64,000 nucleotides of DNA from RFSX01 sp965248155 (GCA_965248155.1 CBDFIO010000002.1:1178001-1242000); one strand, 5' to 3'. Positions 26,833 to 37,301 are shown, counted from the stretch's first letter. Notes: a model not told the origin generated them from the letters alone. A program made the numbers and translations.

Positions 26833-27927
26833 TTATTGTGCAGATTTAAAAGCATATAAAGCAAAGGAAGCAAGCCAATGTTCACCACTATAATCGCCGT
26901 CTTTTATATTCGTCAAAGAGTGGTCTAAATGTTCATTAGCTATTTCCAGTGCCAGCGGATAACGATCAGAGTCCAATGGGTATAGGCACCATGCTCGAGA
27001 AAAATTTAAACCATCGAGATGAACCAGTTTGCCATCTGAGCGATCACGTATCTCTCCTGGTTTCAGAACCAATGTTTGTGCTTCTAAGGAAGGTAAAAAT
27101 GAATTAAGCCATTCTTCGAAGTCTACCGAAGAAAGCACTTTACGCATTATATCCACTTCTTGTAGACATGGAGAAAGAAAATCATATCCGCTTGGTTCCC
27201 ATGCTATTGGACAATCCTGATCATCTTCATAAAAGCGAAGCGCACTGTTCTCTATCATAGCCATGAGAGAATCATGGCCTACAGTGACAGCATAATCGTA
27301 GGCAAACGATAATCCAAAGGCCGTATTGCTGTGTTCTCCTACTCTGATAGGGTACACTAATTTTGGAAGATAAGTTATGTAGCTTTCACAGATATAGTTA
27401 GTTAATGGCAATAGGTTTTGATACCATATTTGAGCTTGAGGATCATCCCAGGTATGAAGTTCTTCTGCGAGTTTCAATAACCAGGCCCAGCCATAAGTTC
27501 TCTCAAATGACTTGGTATACCGATTCATGGAAAAGTAATCGAGTTCTTTCAAAATATTTTCTGGACTCAAATTTTCGTCGATCATCTTGCGAGTTCTTTC
27601 CATGCTATCCAATTGGGGGAATTCTTTTAAAAGATAGATTAACGACCAATGTCCATGTACTGCCGAATGCCAATCAAAACAACCATAGAAAGAAGGATGA
27701 TGATTGATGGGCATATCCTGGTCTTCTTTTTTATCTAAAATATGTCCTGACTTGTAAGGCAAAGGATTTTGAATACATTTCAGTGGTAAGCTGGAAAGTC
27801 GGTTAGCTTCTTCCAGAGTAAGTTTTACTTTAGTAGAAACGGATTCTATTTTGATAGAAGCTTGATCCTTATTGCAAGCAAAGAAGAACACTGAGCAAAC
27901 AATCAATAAAAATATCTTAGGCGGCAT
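26833..27927 (-). CDS. DUF2891 family lipoprotein
   Basis: Protein of 364 aa with a lipoprotein signal (CSVFFFACNKD; lipobox FFAC). The mature part matches the DUF2891 pattern: PSFYGCFDWHSAVHGHWSL, then RTYGWAWLLKLAEEL, GEHSNTAFGLSFAYDYA, LSPCLQEVDIMRKVL and DYSGEHWLASFALYA. Several Trp/His-rich blocks suggest an alpha/alpha-barrel like those of sugar-acting enzymes, but no activity is known to me. It is the first gene of the transporter-pxpABC operon (5-nt gap), a location I would not predict from its family. Confidence 0.8.
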   Translation of the reverse strand: MPPKIFLLIVCSVFFFACNKDQASIKIESVSTKVKLTLEEANRLSSLPLKCIQNPLPYKSGHILDKKEDQDMPINHHPSFYGCFDWHSAVHGHWSLIYLLKEFPQLDSMERTRKMIDENLSPENILKELDYFSMNRYTKSFERTYGWAWLLKLAEELHTWDDPQAQIWYQNLLPLTNYICESYITYLPKLVYPIRVGEHSNTAFGLSFAYDYAVTVGHDSLMAMIENSALRFYEDDQDCPIAWEPSGYDFLSPCLQEVDIMRKVLSSVDFEEWLNSFLPSLEAQTLVLKPGEIRDRSDGKLVHLDGLNFSRAWCLYPLDSDRYPLALEIANEHLDHSLTNIKDGDYSGEHWLASFALYAFKSAQ

Positions 27928-28506
27928 ATAATTTTAGATTCATCTTAAATTTAGTAAAATGATATTTGTTAATTCATGTTGGATGAATTAGCACCATGCT
28001 TCTTAATGTTAAAAGGAATTAAATCCTGGATTTGTCCAGTCCGGGATTTTGATTTTTCTGACTGGCTGTGTAAATAAATAAAGCCTAGCATTTCTGCCAG
28101 GCTCATTTAAGAATGTTAGAGGGTTCTCAATGAGGGCTAAATGGAGTGTTTAGAAGAAAGCCAAACGAAAGCCAAACGAAAGCCCTTAAGTCGGCAAGTC
28201 TTCTATTATTAGCGGCGAAACTACAAAACCATAAAAGCAAATCGCAATTAGACCAAATAAAAGGTGATAAACTACAGAGATACAGGGTTAAGAAGTTTAT
28301 TAATTCCGATAAGCATATTAATAAATAGTTAGAAGTGTTTTTATTAAAGGAATTGGTCAGGAAATCTCTTCAATTGAAGATTGTAATAACTGGTTTAATT
28401 TGAATATGACCTTTGAGTATCGAGTTAAAAGTCTATTTCTAGTTCAAAACTGAACTTCTTCTAGTTTCGGACATTGTAATATAATTGGCCGTATATGTAG
28501 AATCGA
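27928..28506. other. Intergenic region with two hairpins, no convincing gene
   Basis: The stretch lies upstream of the DUF2891 gene and downstream of the hydrolase-like gene's stop. It contains two hairpins (28021-28049 and 28082-28103) and an 11-bp tandem pair GCCAAACGAAA around 28160-28181. A 60-codon open frame at 28146-28328 has basic, low-complexity composition and no family resemblance, so I do not call it a gene. Confidence 0.6.
28021..28049. terminator. Hairpin, possible terminator or gene relic boundary
   Basis: AAATCCTGG (28021-28029) pairs with CCGGGATTT (28041-28049) with one G-U pair, followed by TTGATTTTT. A second, imperfect hairpin (AGCCT at 28082-28086 with AGGCT at 28099-28103) follows 30 nt on and ends CATTT. 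No plus-strand gene ends here, so they may be relics of a lost gene. Confidence 0.35.
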
Positions 28507-29298
28507 TTATAAATTGGCGGTAAGCCAATCCAACATTTCATCCATTAAAGCATTATTACCATTTGTTATTTCGGCACCAGAAGCATTTGACCCTAAAACA
28601 ATTTCTATTTTCTTAGGCTCTATAGTTAAGTCGAATAAGTCTTGAGCATCTAATGCTTTTACACCATTAAGTTCAAGTTCGGATGCTATAAAAAATACAG
28701 ATTTCATTTGGAAATTTGGTGTATTTTCTGAAAGAGGAATTACGCTTGATCGCACTGGTGAAAGTGCGATGACTGTTTTTACGTTTAACTCTTCAGATCC
28801 AGCAGCTACGCACGCCATTTCAGCACCCAGTCTGCTCCCAATAACTGCAATTCTATTGCTATCAACAAGAGGATCGGCCTTCAAAAAACTAATTGCTGCC
28901 TTTAAATCAAGAGGCCCTCTGTTAGGGTTAGTCCCAATATCTCCAATAAGATCTTGGTCTTTTTCGGATTCTCCATGAAAGCGTATATCATATGCAAGCA
29001 GGATATAATCTTTCTCGAAAAGCATAGTGTGAATGCTCAGATTTCTCCATTCTGATTTATCTTGTCCATCTGAATGAATAAATATAATTCCGGGTACAGG
29101 AGAGTTAAGATCAGATGGTTTATCTAATGTTGCTGCGATTTTAATACCATCATCTGTTTCAAACGAAACATTTGTAGAGGTAGGAATTGGGGTCATAGGA
29201 TCAGATGAAGGAATAATATTGTTGTTGTCATCGCTACTGCATGAAAACATGAACCATGTAAAAACTAAACAGACTAGGCATTTATATAAGATTTTCAT
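28507..29298 (-). CDS. Alpha/beta-hydrolase-fold lipoprotein lacking catalytic residues
   Basis: Protein of 263 aa with a lipoprotein signal (TWFMFSCSSDDNNN). It has the dienelactone-hydrolase-like layout: VPGIIFIHSDG oxyanion strand, YDIRFHGESEKD, and the nucleophile elbow IAVIGSRLGAEMA. In active members the elbow is G-x-S-x-G; here the central residue is Arg156 (codon AGA at 28833-28831). The catalytic His expected before a G near the C terminus (AHG) is Ser240 in NASGAEI. Both losses point to a pseudoenzyme or a binding protein; the reading frame is otherwise intact. It may be an envelope lipoprotein with a repurposed fold. Confidence 0.75.
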   Translation of the reverse strand: MKILYKCLVCLVFTWFMFSCSSDDNNNIIPSSDPMTPIPTSTNVSFETDDGIKIAATLDKPSDLNSPVPGIIFIHSDGQDKSEWRNLSIHTMLFEKDYILLAYDIRFHGESEKDQDLIGDIGTNPNRGPLDLKAAISFLKADPLVDSNRIAVIGSRLGAEMACVAAGSEELNVKTVIALSPVRSSVIPLSENTPNFQMKSVFFIASELELNGVKALDAQDLFDLTIEPKKIEIVLGSNASGAEITNGNNALMDEMLDWLTANL

Positions 29299-29554
29299 GA
29301 CAATTTAAGTTTGGTTAATAATGAAAACTTTTGGAGCTTAATATAATATTCAAAAACAATGACTAAACCGTCTAAAGTTAAAGGAATTGAGAACCCATTA
29401 CAATGGTTCTAATAAATATTATACAAAACCTTGTTTAGTGTATTACAAGGGAACATTAAGGATTCAATATTCTAGTTCGTTTATAACTATATTGTAGATA
29501 GTATTTAGAATATCATCTTCTGTACATAAGGCTTAGCCCTTCAATTTCTTTGAT

Positions 29555-30841
29555 GTGAAAATAAATATTATCATATTATTGATTGCTTTAACCAAAATTG
29601 GTTCTGGACAAAATCTGATACCAAATGGTGATTTTGAATCAGGAGAACTACCATGTGATAATCCAAATACTAGTGACGCTGATATTCTCGACAACTGGTA
29701 CAATTCTTACGGTGGTCTAAAGTATGTTCGTCTGGAATGTAATCCAAATAATACAGAAGAGAGCTCAAAGTCAAATTCTGGATTCGGACACATAACTATT
29801 GGAGGAAGTGTGCGGGTAAATGGAGTAATTTCTTCAACTTTTATTGGAAATAATATACTTACAACCTTAGAAGAAGGGGCAGTTTATTATTTATCTCTTT
29901 ACGGTAGATCAAGAGGGATTACCCATCCGGATTAAGAATCCTTACAAGATTGTGACATAAGACCTCCAAAGAGTTTAAAGGTATATATTGGAAATGAAAA
30001 TGAAGATTTTGAGGTTGAATACACTTCTGGTGCACACATATTTACAGATGTAAAACTTTTAGGACCATACAGAACAGTGAGTTTCATTCCAATAATAATT
30101 CAATCAAATCAGACTTCTTGGATGAAACACAGTACTTGTTTTGAAGCAAGAGGAGATGAAAGTCATTTAGGTATTTCTGGTCCACTTGGAAAATTCGAAG
30201 TCCAAGCTCCTTGCGAGACATATACAGATGCAGAGTTAGATACTTTTTCATCTGAGTTTCTAAATATAAATCGATTCTTTCAATTCTTCTCTTACGATAT
30301 AGATGACGTGCAACTTTATAGATTGCCTGAATCCTTGGTCGCTCAAGATTCTATATGCCAGAATCAGATCAATTTGATTGATATACGAGATTATTTGCCT
30401 GATATTCCAGTTTGGGAGAAAGCACATTTCAAATGGCAAGATGGTTATGATGAACCTGTTAGAGAATTGCAGGGAGTAGGTAATTTTCATATTAACATAA
30501 ATCTTGACTGTAAGACTATTCCTATGAAATTAGATCTGTTGGATGCAAATTGCCCTGCGCACTTTTATGCCCCCAATATTTTATCACCGGATAATGACGG
30601 GATAAATGATTATTTCAAACCTTTTTTTAATCAAGCTTATGAAATTGACAATTTGAATCTTGTCATTTTTGACAACTGGGGAAATGCAATTTTTGAAACT
30701 AATAATGTCAATGATTATTGGGATGGAACTTTCAAAGAGAAAAAACTTGGATCGGGAAGCTACATCTGGACTTTGAGATACCAATTGAAAGGCTTTAGCA
30801 GAGGCCATACGGAAGTTGGTAGCATCACGCTAGTTAGATGA
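29555..30841 (+). pseudogene. CHU_C-type T9SS surface protein gene interrupted by an in-frame stop
   Basis: One reading frame of 429 codons with a single TAA at 29933-29935 (after GITHPD). The open parts are 29555-29935 and, in the same frame, ESLQDCDIRPPKSLKVYIGN onward to 30841. A GTG start at 29555 gives a signal peptide (VKINIIILLIALTKIGSGQ). The first ~130 residues look like a carbohydrate-binding-type beta-sandwich (NLIPNGDFESGELPC). The C-terminal ~85 residues (YAPNILSPDNDGINDYFKP, then DNWGNAIFETNN and GSYIWTLRYQ) are the gliding-motility-associated CHU_C sorting domain used by T9SS. Either the gene is broken by one substitution or the base is an error. Confidence 0.75.
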
Positions 30842-30882
30842 TTTGACATCTCAGATTTGAATGAGGATTTAACATGAAATAA

Positions 30883-31464
30883 ATGAATAGAATTATCCTT
30901 GCACTAACTATTATTTGTTTTAGTACTAATAAAATGAATAGTCAGAAATTTGATGTTTCTATTGGTTCAAGTATTACTTATTATGGTGACATTAAATTTG
31001 TTAATTCTAATTTGTTTAACAATTTAAAAGAGTCCCCATATCTTTCGGTTGGATATCAGTTAGAAAATAGTTGGCGTTTATCCTTGCATAGATTTGAACA
31101 TAGTTTTAAACTCTTTCCTCTCCAAACGGAAGATGTAGTCCTCGGACTGATTACTACTAGGGATATTAGAACATATTCATTAAATCTTGGTTATTCATTC
31201 TCAAAAGGGAATTTCAAATTATACTCTAATATCGGTTTTGGTATAAGTGAATATAGAGATAGTGAATTAATACTTATTTCAAATAGTGAATTAAATTTTA
31301 GATTTAAATGGGAGAGAAATGTATTTAGTTTTCTTACGGGTTTAGAAGGAAGATACTATCCTATTAAAAATATTTATTTTGGAATAACGAGCGACATAAT
31401 CTTTTCTTCAAAAATTAATCATACTCCATTAGTATTAACCGCTGCAATTGGATATGAATTCTAG
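30883..31464 (+). CDS. Small outer-membrane beta-barrel protein
   Basis: Protein of 193 aa with a signal peptide (IILALTIICFSTNKMNSQ). It continues with alternating hydrophobic and polar strands ending in an aromatic C terminus (LTAAIGYEF), as in eight-stranded outer-membrane barrels. Strand-like segments include FDVSIGSSITYYGDI, SLNLGYSFSKGNFKLY and FFGITSDI-type ends. It starts 41 nt after the interrupted CHU_C gene, so it may belong to its transcript. In T9SS loci a PorP/SprF-type barrel often accompanies CHU_C proteins, but this one is too short for that family. Function unknown. Confidence 0.65.
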   Translation: MNRIILALTIICFSTNKMNSQKFDVSIGSSITYYGDIKFVNSNLFNNLKESPYLSVGYQLENSWRLSLHRFEHSFKLFPLQTEDVVLGLITTRDIRTYSLNLGYSFSKGNFKLYSNIGFGISEYRDSELILISNSELNFRFKWERNVFSFLTGLEGRYYPIKNIYFGITSDIIFSSKINHTPLVLTAAIGYEF

Positions 31465-31500
31465 TAGGACTTTCCTCTTTCGAAACTTTCACATCGGCAC

Positions 31501-34500
31501 TTACCTCAACAAAGTCACATTACCTGCTAAAACTTCTTCTTGTCCATCAAGCGTGTACAAGATGACATAAACAAAAACCCCCGAATCAACTTCGTAATTA
31601 TTGAAGGTGCCATCCCAGCCATCATCAGGATTATTTAATTCAGGATTGGTTTTATCAAAAACCAGATTGCCCCATCTGTCAAAAATTCTGAAATTAGAAA
31701 CCTGTATGTCTATACCAGGTTTTGGTTGAACAAAAAAGCGATTGTTCGTGCCTTGAGAACTTGGGTTAAAAATATTGCCTAAATAAATTGAAGATTCTTC
31801 CTCCTCAATTGGTTTGATATTTTTTGTCACTTCCACAAAAGTAGATACGACTTCCGAGCAAGTACCATAATAAACGATTAAGCTAAATGTAGAAGATTCT
31901 GTTGGAAAATGTATAAGAGTAAATTCTGCTCCAACAAGTTCAATGTTATTGACCAGCCAAGTAAAACTATCAATAGAAGATTCTTGAATAGACGGTTCTA
32001 AAGTTACGGATTCGTCTAGCTCAATTGTGATTAAATCAGGCAAATCAAGTTGAAGATTTTCATCACTTAAAACTTGGACTGTCTGTATTAAAATACAACC
32101 GTCACTGTCTTTCACAGCTATATCATAAGTGCCGTCACTTAAATTAATAAATATGACTTCTGTTTGAAAAGGCAAACCATCAATTGAGTATGTATAAGGG
32201 CCATTGCCACCCGAAACATTAATAATTTCTAAAGCACCGTTTTCTGCTGAAGGGCAATCGGCATTTTGATTTAACCAGTCATAGCTCAGCAATTCTGTTA
32301 ATTCAATATCAAATGTTTCCGTCCAAACACAATTGTTATCGTATTGAATGGTCAGGGAATACATACCATTTATTAAATCTAAAACCGTCTCAGTTGTCTC
32401 ACCATTATTCCACATTAATTCAATGTTGGGATCCGTCATCCCTTCAATAGATACAATAGAAGCGCTAGCCGTTTCGCTACTTGTGCAATCTGGAATAACA
32501 ATATCAAAAACAACGTCAAGATCTTCACATGGGCGGTCCTCATTTTCAATTATTGCGTCAATAATTGATGCACATCCATCATTTCCCACTTTTCTTACAA
32601 TGACATTGTAAGTTCCTGGACTTAATCCTGTAAAAACAGCTTCATCTTGCCATGAATTGCCTCCATCAATACTGTATTCGACTCCAATTTCATCTATATC
32701 CACTGTTATTACTCCATCTTGTGCCATACAATCGGACACAGGATTGGTCTCAATGACTATTTCAGCTAACATTTGAATTTCATTTATTAATTCAACTGTT
32801 TCGGTATCAATACAATTTGTATTATTCTTTTCGCGGATTAGAATATTATAAATCCCTGCTGACAGATTTTGAAAAATAAATTCATCTTGCCATGTTTGCC
32901 CACCATCAATCGAATATTCAATATCAATTCCATTTGCAATAATTTCAATTTCACCGATATCCAGTTCGCAATTATTAGGAATTTCTGATTGTATATCAGT
33001 GATTTCTGGCATTTCAGGAGCACTTACTATGACATCTTCAATGTCTTCGCAATCATGTGCATCTGATGATCTAACGGCTACTGAATAATCACCGAAAGGT
33101 AGATTCGTAAAAGAGTTTTGAGAAGACCATGTTGCTCCGCCATCAATCGAATATTCTAGATTAATCCCTTCTGCCATTATTTGAATTTGCCCGTCAGCGG
33201 CTTGGCAATCACTTATGTCCATGGTATTTATTGATAAAATAATTGCTTCAGGATAAGCTTCAATAGTTGTATTCCCTTCAACAATACAATCCAATGCATT
33301 GACATCTCTGATAAATATTTGATAAAATCCTACCATTAAATCTTTAAAGCAATTTTCACTTTGCCACAAAAGACCATCTAGTGAATATTCTAAATTATTT
33401 CCCGTCGCTTCGATTGTTATTTCTCCATCATTTATTGTACATCCACTCACAGCAGTTTCTATTATGTTTTCCAACTGAGGTGCATCGACAATATTCAGAT
33501 TCGCTTCTAAAGAGAGGACACATGACACATAGACTGTAGACCGTATCAATATTTCATATGCCCCGGAACCTAATTCGTCAAACAAGTTTTCTAACTGCCA
33601 GCTGAGACCTCCATCTATTGAAAACTCTAAATCTGCAGTGTTTCCAAGTATTTGAATATCACCGTTTGCTGAAACGCAATCCGCTGGAACGTTTTCTTGA
33701 ATTTGAATATCATAAGGGCTTATTATTAAAACCTCATAATTGTAATCCAGAGCACATTGATCATCCAGTGGTGTAAATGTGGCGCTTACAATTTGTCCAA
33801 TATTGTCTTGAATGATAATTTCGGGGATAGACCAGCTGCCTTGTATGTTCTCGTTTGAAATTGTAGGTAATAGATAATTATTGTCATCCCAACAAATTTC
33901 TTCCGGCAGATTAAATGCAGCATTTTTGGGACTCTCAATAGACAATTGATCCTGAATGATATTTGCACATGCAAAAACTGAATCTGGTTGAAAACTAATA
34001 TTGACAGTTTGACCTGAAAGCATACCAGGATTAACAATAGGTAAATTCCATGTACCTGAAATACCGTTGTCAGAAACAGTTGGTAAAGTAAATTCAGGAT
34101 CTAGCGCACATAAAATATCCTCAAATGAAAATTCAGGATCGTCAGATTGCATAATTGTGACTGTCCATTCAAATGAGTCTGCACAAAACTCGGTATCAGC
34201 AGTAAAAACAGACAGTATGCTATCCAAAGCAATTCCAGGATCAATGGAATCGATAGACCAATTTCCAACAAAGGAAGAATCGTTTGTAATTGTTGGAAAA
34301 TAATATACAGTGTCTGTATTGCACATGAAAGCAGGGAGATCAAATTGTGCTTGCTCAGGTTCACTAATTTCAATGGTGATTACTTCATCTGTCACACAAA
34401 ATTCTTGTCTACTTTCATCTGCTATCCATGTATTTTCAAAAGTATTGACGGCTATTAAACTTGGATTAAAAACAGGGATGAGCCATTCGCCACTATAGCC

Positions 34501-37191
34501 TTCCAGGCTTTCAGGATTTAAAATAATGTTTGTATCCATCAGGCAAATAACAGAGGGTGTATCAAAAGTTATTTCAATACTATTTACCACTTCAAATGAA
34601 TGTTCATAGCTGTGCACACAATCACTCCCAAAGGGATGAAAAACGTTATTAACTTGACCTAATGTCGATGACAAATCAATGGACTCTATTTCCCATTCTC
34701 CAATAATGCCATTTAAATCTTCTAAAGGAAAAAAGTAGATTCCAAGATTTGTACAAAGAGAATCGGGTAAACTAAATTCAGGAAAATCCTCTTGCTCAAT
34801 TTCAATTTCCAATGTTATCGTTTCTGCACAATATTCATCACTAGGTGTGAAGGAAATAAGTAAGTCTAAACCCGAAAATTCATCTACATCAATTGTTGCC
34901 GGATTCCAAGTGCCTTCAATACCTTCATCAGAGAATTCAGGAAAAGTTATTATATCATCATCGGCTGGACAATAAATGGTTTCGAAATAGAAATTTGGTT
35001 CTTCAGAAATTATGCTTGTAATATTTATATCTGTTGTAACTGTGCAAGCTACATCATCAACAATTACCAAGGTGATAGTTCCTCCTTCTGTAAGTTCAAC
35101 CATTAAATTATTGCTGGATCCAATATCCTCGACTCCATTCCATAACCAGCTAAAACTCTGATACGGGGAAACGCCTCCTTCGATAATATCTGTTCCTAAA
35201 AGATTGATCATAGCAGGTAGGCAAGCTTCAAGATCAGGAGGATCAGCAATAAATTGTGGGTAAACCATAAATAATAATTCTAAGGTTTCGCTTGGACATG
35301 AATATCCATCAAGGGATGTTTCGATATTATAGATAGCTGTTTCAATACCGTTAGATGTATTCGTCAGCAAATCATTTATTGTGATTGAAGATTCATCTGA
35401 AAAGGAATGATTTTGCATGCCTTGAATATTTGATGAACTCGTTGAGCTCACTGAAATTCCAAAATCTCCGATCTCTCCTCCGGGAAAAAAAATAGTGATA
35501 TCTGTCAAATTGCCGCTGCAAATGTTGCTTGCAGTATATTCAGGTGGTGGAGGTATGAGTGAAGATTCAACAGAAATATCTAATTCAAACTCTCCTTCAT
35601 TAGAATTTTCACTTCCTATTTGAATTTTAATAATTCCAGAAAGACATTCAAGTTCTAGCATTGTTCCACATACACTTCCTAAAAAATCTCCTGAGCAAGC
35701 TCCATAAACACCTATCGCCGGATCTACAATATTTATCAGAGATAGATCCAGAGTTATATCTACGGGATCGGAACCTGCATCAAATTCATACCAGACAGTG
35801 GCTTCACTTTGAGGTTCACAAGAAGGAATAATCTCATCAATTGTGGCGCAATAATTAGAAAGCTCCGGATTTAAACCTTGATTAAGATTTATCGCATCAA
35901 TACACTCATCATTTGGAGAGAAACCGCTATTTACTTCATTTACTGTTATGGTTAAATTTCCGGTATTGTTTCCATCAGATCCAAATCCAAAAACCAGATT
36001 GCTGTTGGCAGGAAGACCCAACAGCGTCAAAATTTCACCTGCACTCATTGCACTGCATACATAACCATTGCCATTGGGATCATACGATGACAACAAAGTT
36101 GCGCAATCATCGAAGACGGCTACAATAGCGATTTCTGCGGCAGGACCATCTCCTAAAGCACTCGTATATTCTTCAACCTCAATAGTAATGTCTCCAATAT
36201 TGCAACCTGTTGTATATTCAAACCAAACTGTATGATCATCTTCACAAGGAAATAAAGTAGATGGGTCAGCACATTGTGTATTTGCATTTGCCTGATTTTC
36301 ACCTGGGCCATTATTTAGATGGCTTAATGGATCGTCACAATTAATAGGAAATGGTGGATCGTGTAGTGACCATGACAAACTATTTCCGATAGATAAAATA
36401 TAATAGGTAGTCCCTGGTTCTGGATAAAACATCAAGGTACTTTCAGAGCAGGTTACATATTCCAGTCCGCTGCAATCTGAAGTGGTTGAAAATATTTCAA
36501 AAGGCATAGAAGGACCAAGGGCTTGCCACATGGTATTGTAGGGTAGGGGATCAGGTGTTGAAAAAGTATACCATACACCTAATTCTGTTGGATCAACACA
36601 ATCTCCTGTTGCTTCAGGATCTGCTGTAGCACATGTAAAGTCTCCAAATACCTGCTCACTTTCATAACATTCTAAAATGCCGTCGCCAAACATTTCTTGA
36701 GCACCATCACAATTGTCATTAGCTGGAGGATTCCCAGTTGCGAAGGCCACTTTAAAATTAAAGTCACCCTGACTTTCAAAAGTCGAACTTACCTGGATAT
36801 TATAGGTATAATCGGTTTCAAGATTTACAAAAGTGGCTTCGGTTTTTTCTGTACCAGAGCTAAGACATTTTTGCCATATCTGCATATGTTTACTATCGTC
36901 AAAAATTGCAATGGAGGCGTTTTCGCCAAGCGATTCATTAAAAAAACTAAATTCTATTTTCTTTTTTTCCATTGGTGTGTGGAAAGAATACCAGGAAGAT
37001 GTTTCTTGCTTTTCAACAAAGCAATCTGAAACAAAATTTATGAGTTGATTTGTATTGTCACAATTATGAGAATAAATCTGACTGTCGAATGGAATGTTTT
37101 GATCTATAACATTTGATTCATTTAACCCAAATACGAATGGAGAATAGACAATGAAGAAGATTATAATAGTATAGAGGGGTCGCATTCTCAT
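31501..37191 (-). CDS. Giant T9SS surface protein with tandem repeats and CHU_C domain
   Basis: Protein of about 1896 aa from ATG 37191 (a GTG at 37215 is less likely because the signal peptide MRMRPLYTIIIFFIVYSPF starts at the ATG). After ~550 residues of SprB-like beta domains come six ~70-residue modules with the pattern C-x-n-LP-x-n-G-x-W (residues ~700-1150). Five ~75-residue modules follow with the core EYSIDGG-x-W (residues ~1160-1540), then two related SprB repeats. The last ~90 residues (FRIFDRWGNLVFDKTN, DDGWDGTFNN, YVILYTLDGQE) form the CHU_C/type-B T9SS sorting domain. Such proteins act as surface adhesins or gliding filaments; the ligand is unknown. Confidence 0.85.
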   Translation of the reverse strand: MRMRPLYTIIIFFIVYSPFVFGLNESNVIDQNIPFDSQIYSHNCDNTNQLINFVSDCFVEKQETSSWYSFHTPMEKKKIEFSFFNESLGENASIAIFDDSKHMQIWQKCLSSGTEKTEATFVNLETDYTYNIQVSSTFESQGDFNFKVAFATGNPPANDNCDGAQEMFGDGILECYESEQVFGDFTCATADPEATGDCVDPTELGVWYTFSTPDPLPYNTMWQALGPSMPFEIFSTTSDCSGLEYVTCSESTLMFYPEPGTTYYILSIGNSLSWSLHDPPFPINCDDPLSHLNNGPGENQANANTQCADPSTLFPCEDDHTVWFEYTTGCNIGDITIEVEEYTSALGDGPAAEIAIVAVFDDCATLLSSYDPNGNGYVCSAMSAGEILTLLGLPANSNLVFGFGSDGNNTGNLTITVNEVNSGFSPNDECIDAINLNQGLNPELSNYCATIDEIIPSCEPQSEATVWYEFDAGSDPVDITLDLSLINIVDPAIGVYGACSGDFLGSVCGTMLELECLSGIIKIQIGSENSNEGEFELDISVESSLIPPPPEYTASNICSGNLTDITIFFPGGEIGDFGISVSSTSSSNIQGMQNHSFSDESSITINDLLTNTSNGIETAIYNIETSLDGYSCPSETLELLFMVYPQFIADPPDLEACLPAMINLLGTDIIEGGVSPYQSFSWLWNGVEDIGSSNNLMVELTEGGTITLVIVDDVACTVTTDINITSIISEEPNFYFETIYCPADDDIITFPEFSDEGIEGTWNPATIDVDEFSGLDLLISFTPSDEYCAETITLEIEIEQEDFPEFSLPDSLCTNLGIYFFPLEDLNGIIGEWEIESIDLSSTLGQVNNVFHPFGSDCVHSYEHSFEVVNSIEITFDTPSVICLMDTNIILNPESLEGYSGEWLIPVFNPSLIAVNTFENTWIADESRQEFCVTDEVITIEISEPEQAQFDLPAFMCNTDTVYYFPTITNDSSFVGNWSIDSIDPGIALDSILSVFTADTEFCADSFEWTVTIMQSDDPEFSFEDILCALDPEFTLPTVSDNGISGTWNLPIVNPGMLSGQTVNISFQPDSVFACANIIQDQLSIESPKNAAFNLPEEICWDDNNYLLPTISNENIQGSWSIPEIIIQDNIGQIVSATFTPLDDQCALDYNYEVLIISPYDIQIQENVPADCVSANGDIQILGNTADLEFSIDGGLSWQLENLFDELGSGAYEILIRSTVYVSCVLSLEANLNIVDAPQLENIIETAVSGCTINDGEITIEATGNNLEYSLDGLLWQSENCFKDLMVGFYQIFIRDVNALDCIVEGNTTIEAYPEAIILSINTMDISDCQAADGQIQIMAEGINLEYSIDGGATWSSQNSFTNLPFGDYSVAVRSSDAHDCEDIEDVIVSAPEMPEITDIQSEIPNNCELDIGEIEIIANGIDIEYSIDGGQTWQDEFIFQNLSAGIYNILIREKNNTNCIDTETVELINEIQMLAEIVIETNPVSDCMAQDGVITVDIDEIGVEYSIDGGNSWQDEAVFTGLSPGTYNVIVRKVGNDGCASIIDAIIENEDRPCEDLDVVFDIVIPDCTSSETASASIVSIEGMTDPNIELMWNNGETTETVLDLINGMYSLTIQYDNNCVWTETFDIELTELLSYDWLNQNADCPSAENGALEIINVSGGNGPYTYSIDGLPFQTEVIFINLSDGTYDIAVKDSDGCILIQTVQVLSDENLQLDLPDLITIELDESVTLEPSIQESSIDSFTWLVNNIELVGAEFTLIHFPTESSTFSLIVYYGTCSEVVSTFVEVTKNIKPIEEEESSIYLGNIFNPSSQGTNNRFFVQPKPGIDIQVSNFRIFDRWGNLVFDKTNPELNNPDDGWDGTFNNYEVDSGVFVYVILYTLDGQEEVLAGNVTLLR

Positions 37192-37279
37192 ACTAAATGT
37201 TTGTTCTGAAAGCACGGAATTAGTTTTTCAATTCAAAAGGGGTTTTTGAAATTGATAAATGTTCATTTTTTCTTTTTGT

Positions 37280-37301
37280 GCTTGTCGGGATGACAGGATT
37301 T
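37280..37301. repeat. tRNA 3'-end fragment / att-like direct repeat, copy 1
   Basis: A 22-bp sequence identical to 37448-37469. On the minus strand it reads as the 3' half of a tRNA T-arm and acceptor stem (AAATCCTGTCATCCCGACA). The rest of the tRNA is absent. Such fragments mark sites where integrases recombine at tRNA 3' ends. Confidence 0.65.

Noticed and set aside
28146..28328. 60-codon open frame in the 27.9-28.5 kb gap
   Set aside because: Basic low-complexity composition, contains the GCCAAACGAAA tandem repeat, no signal, domain or promoter; treated as chance.
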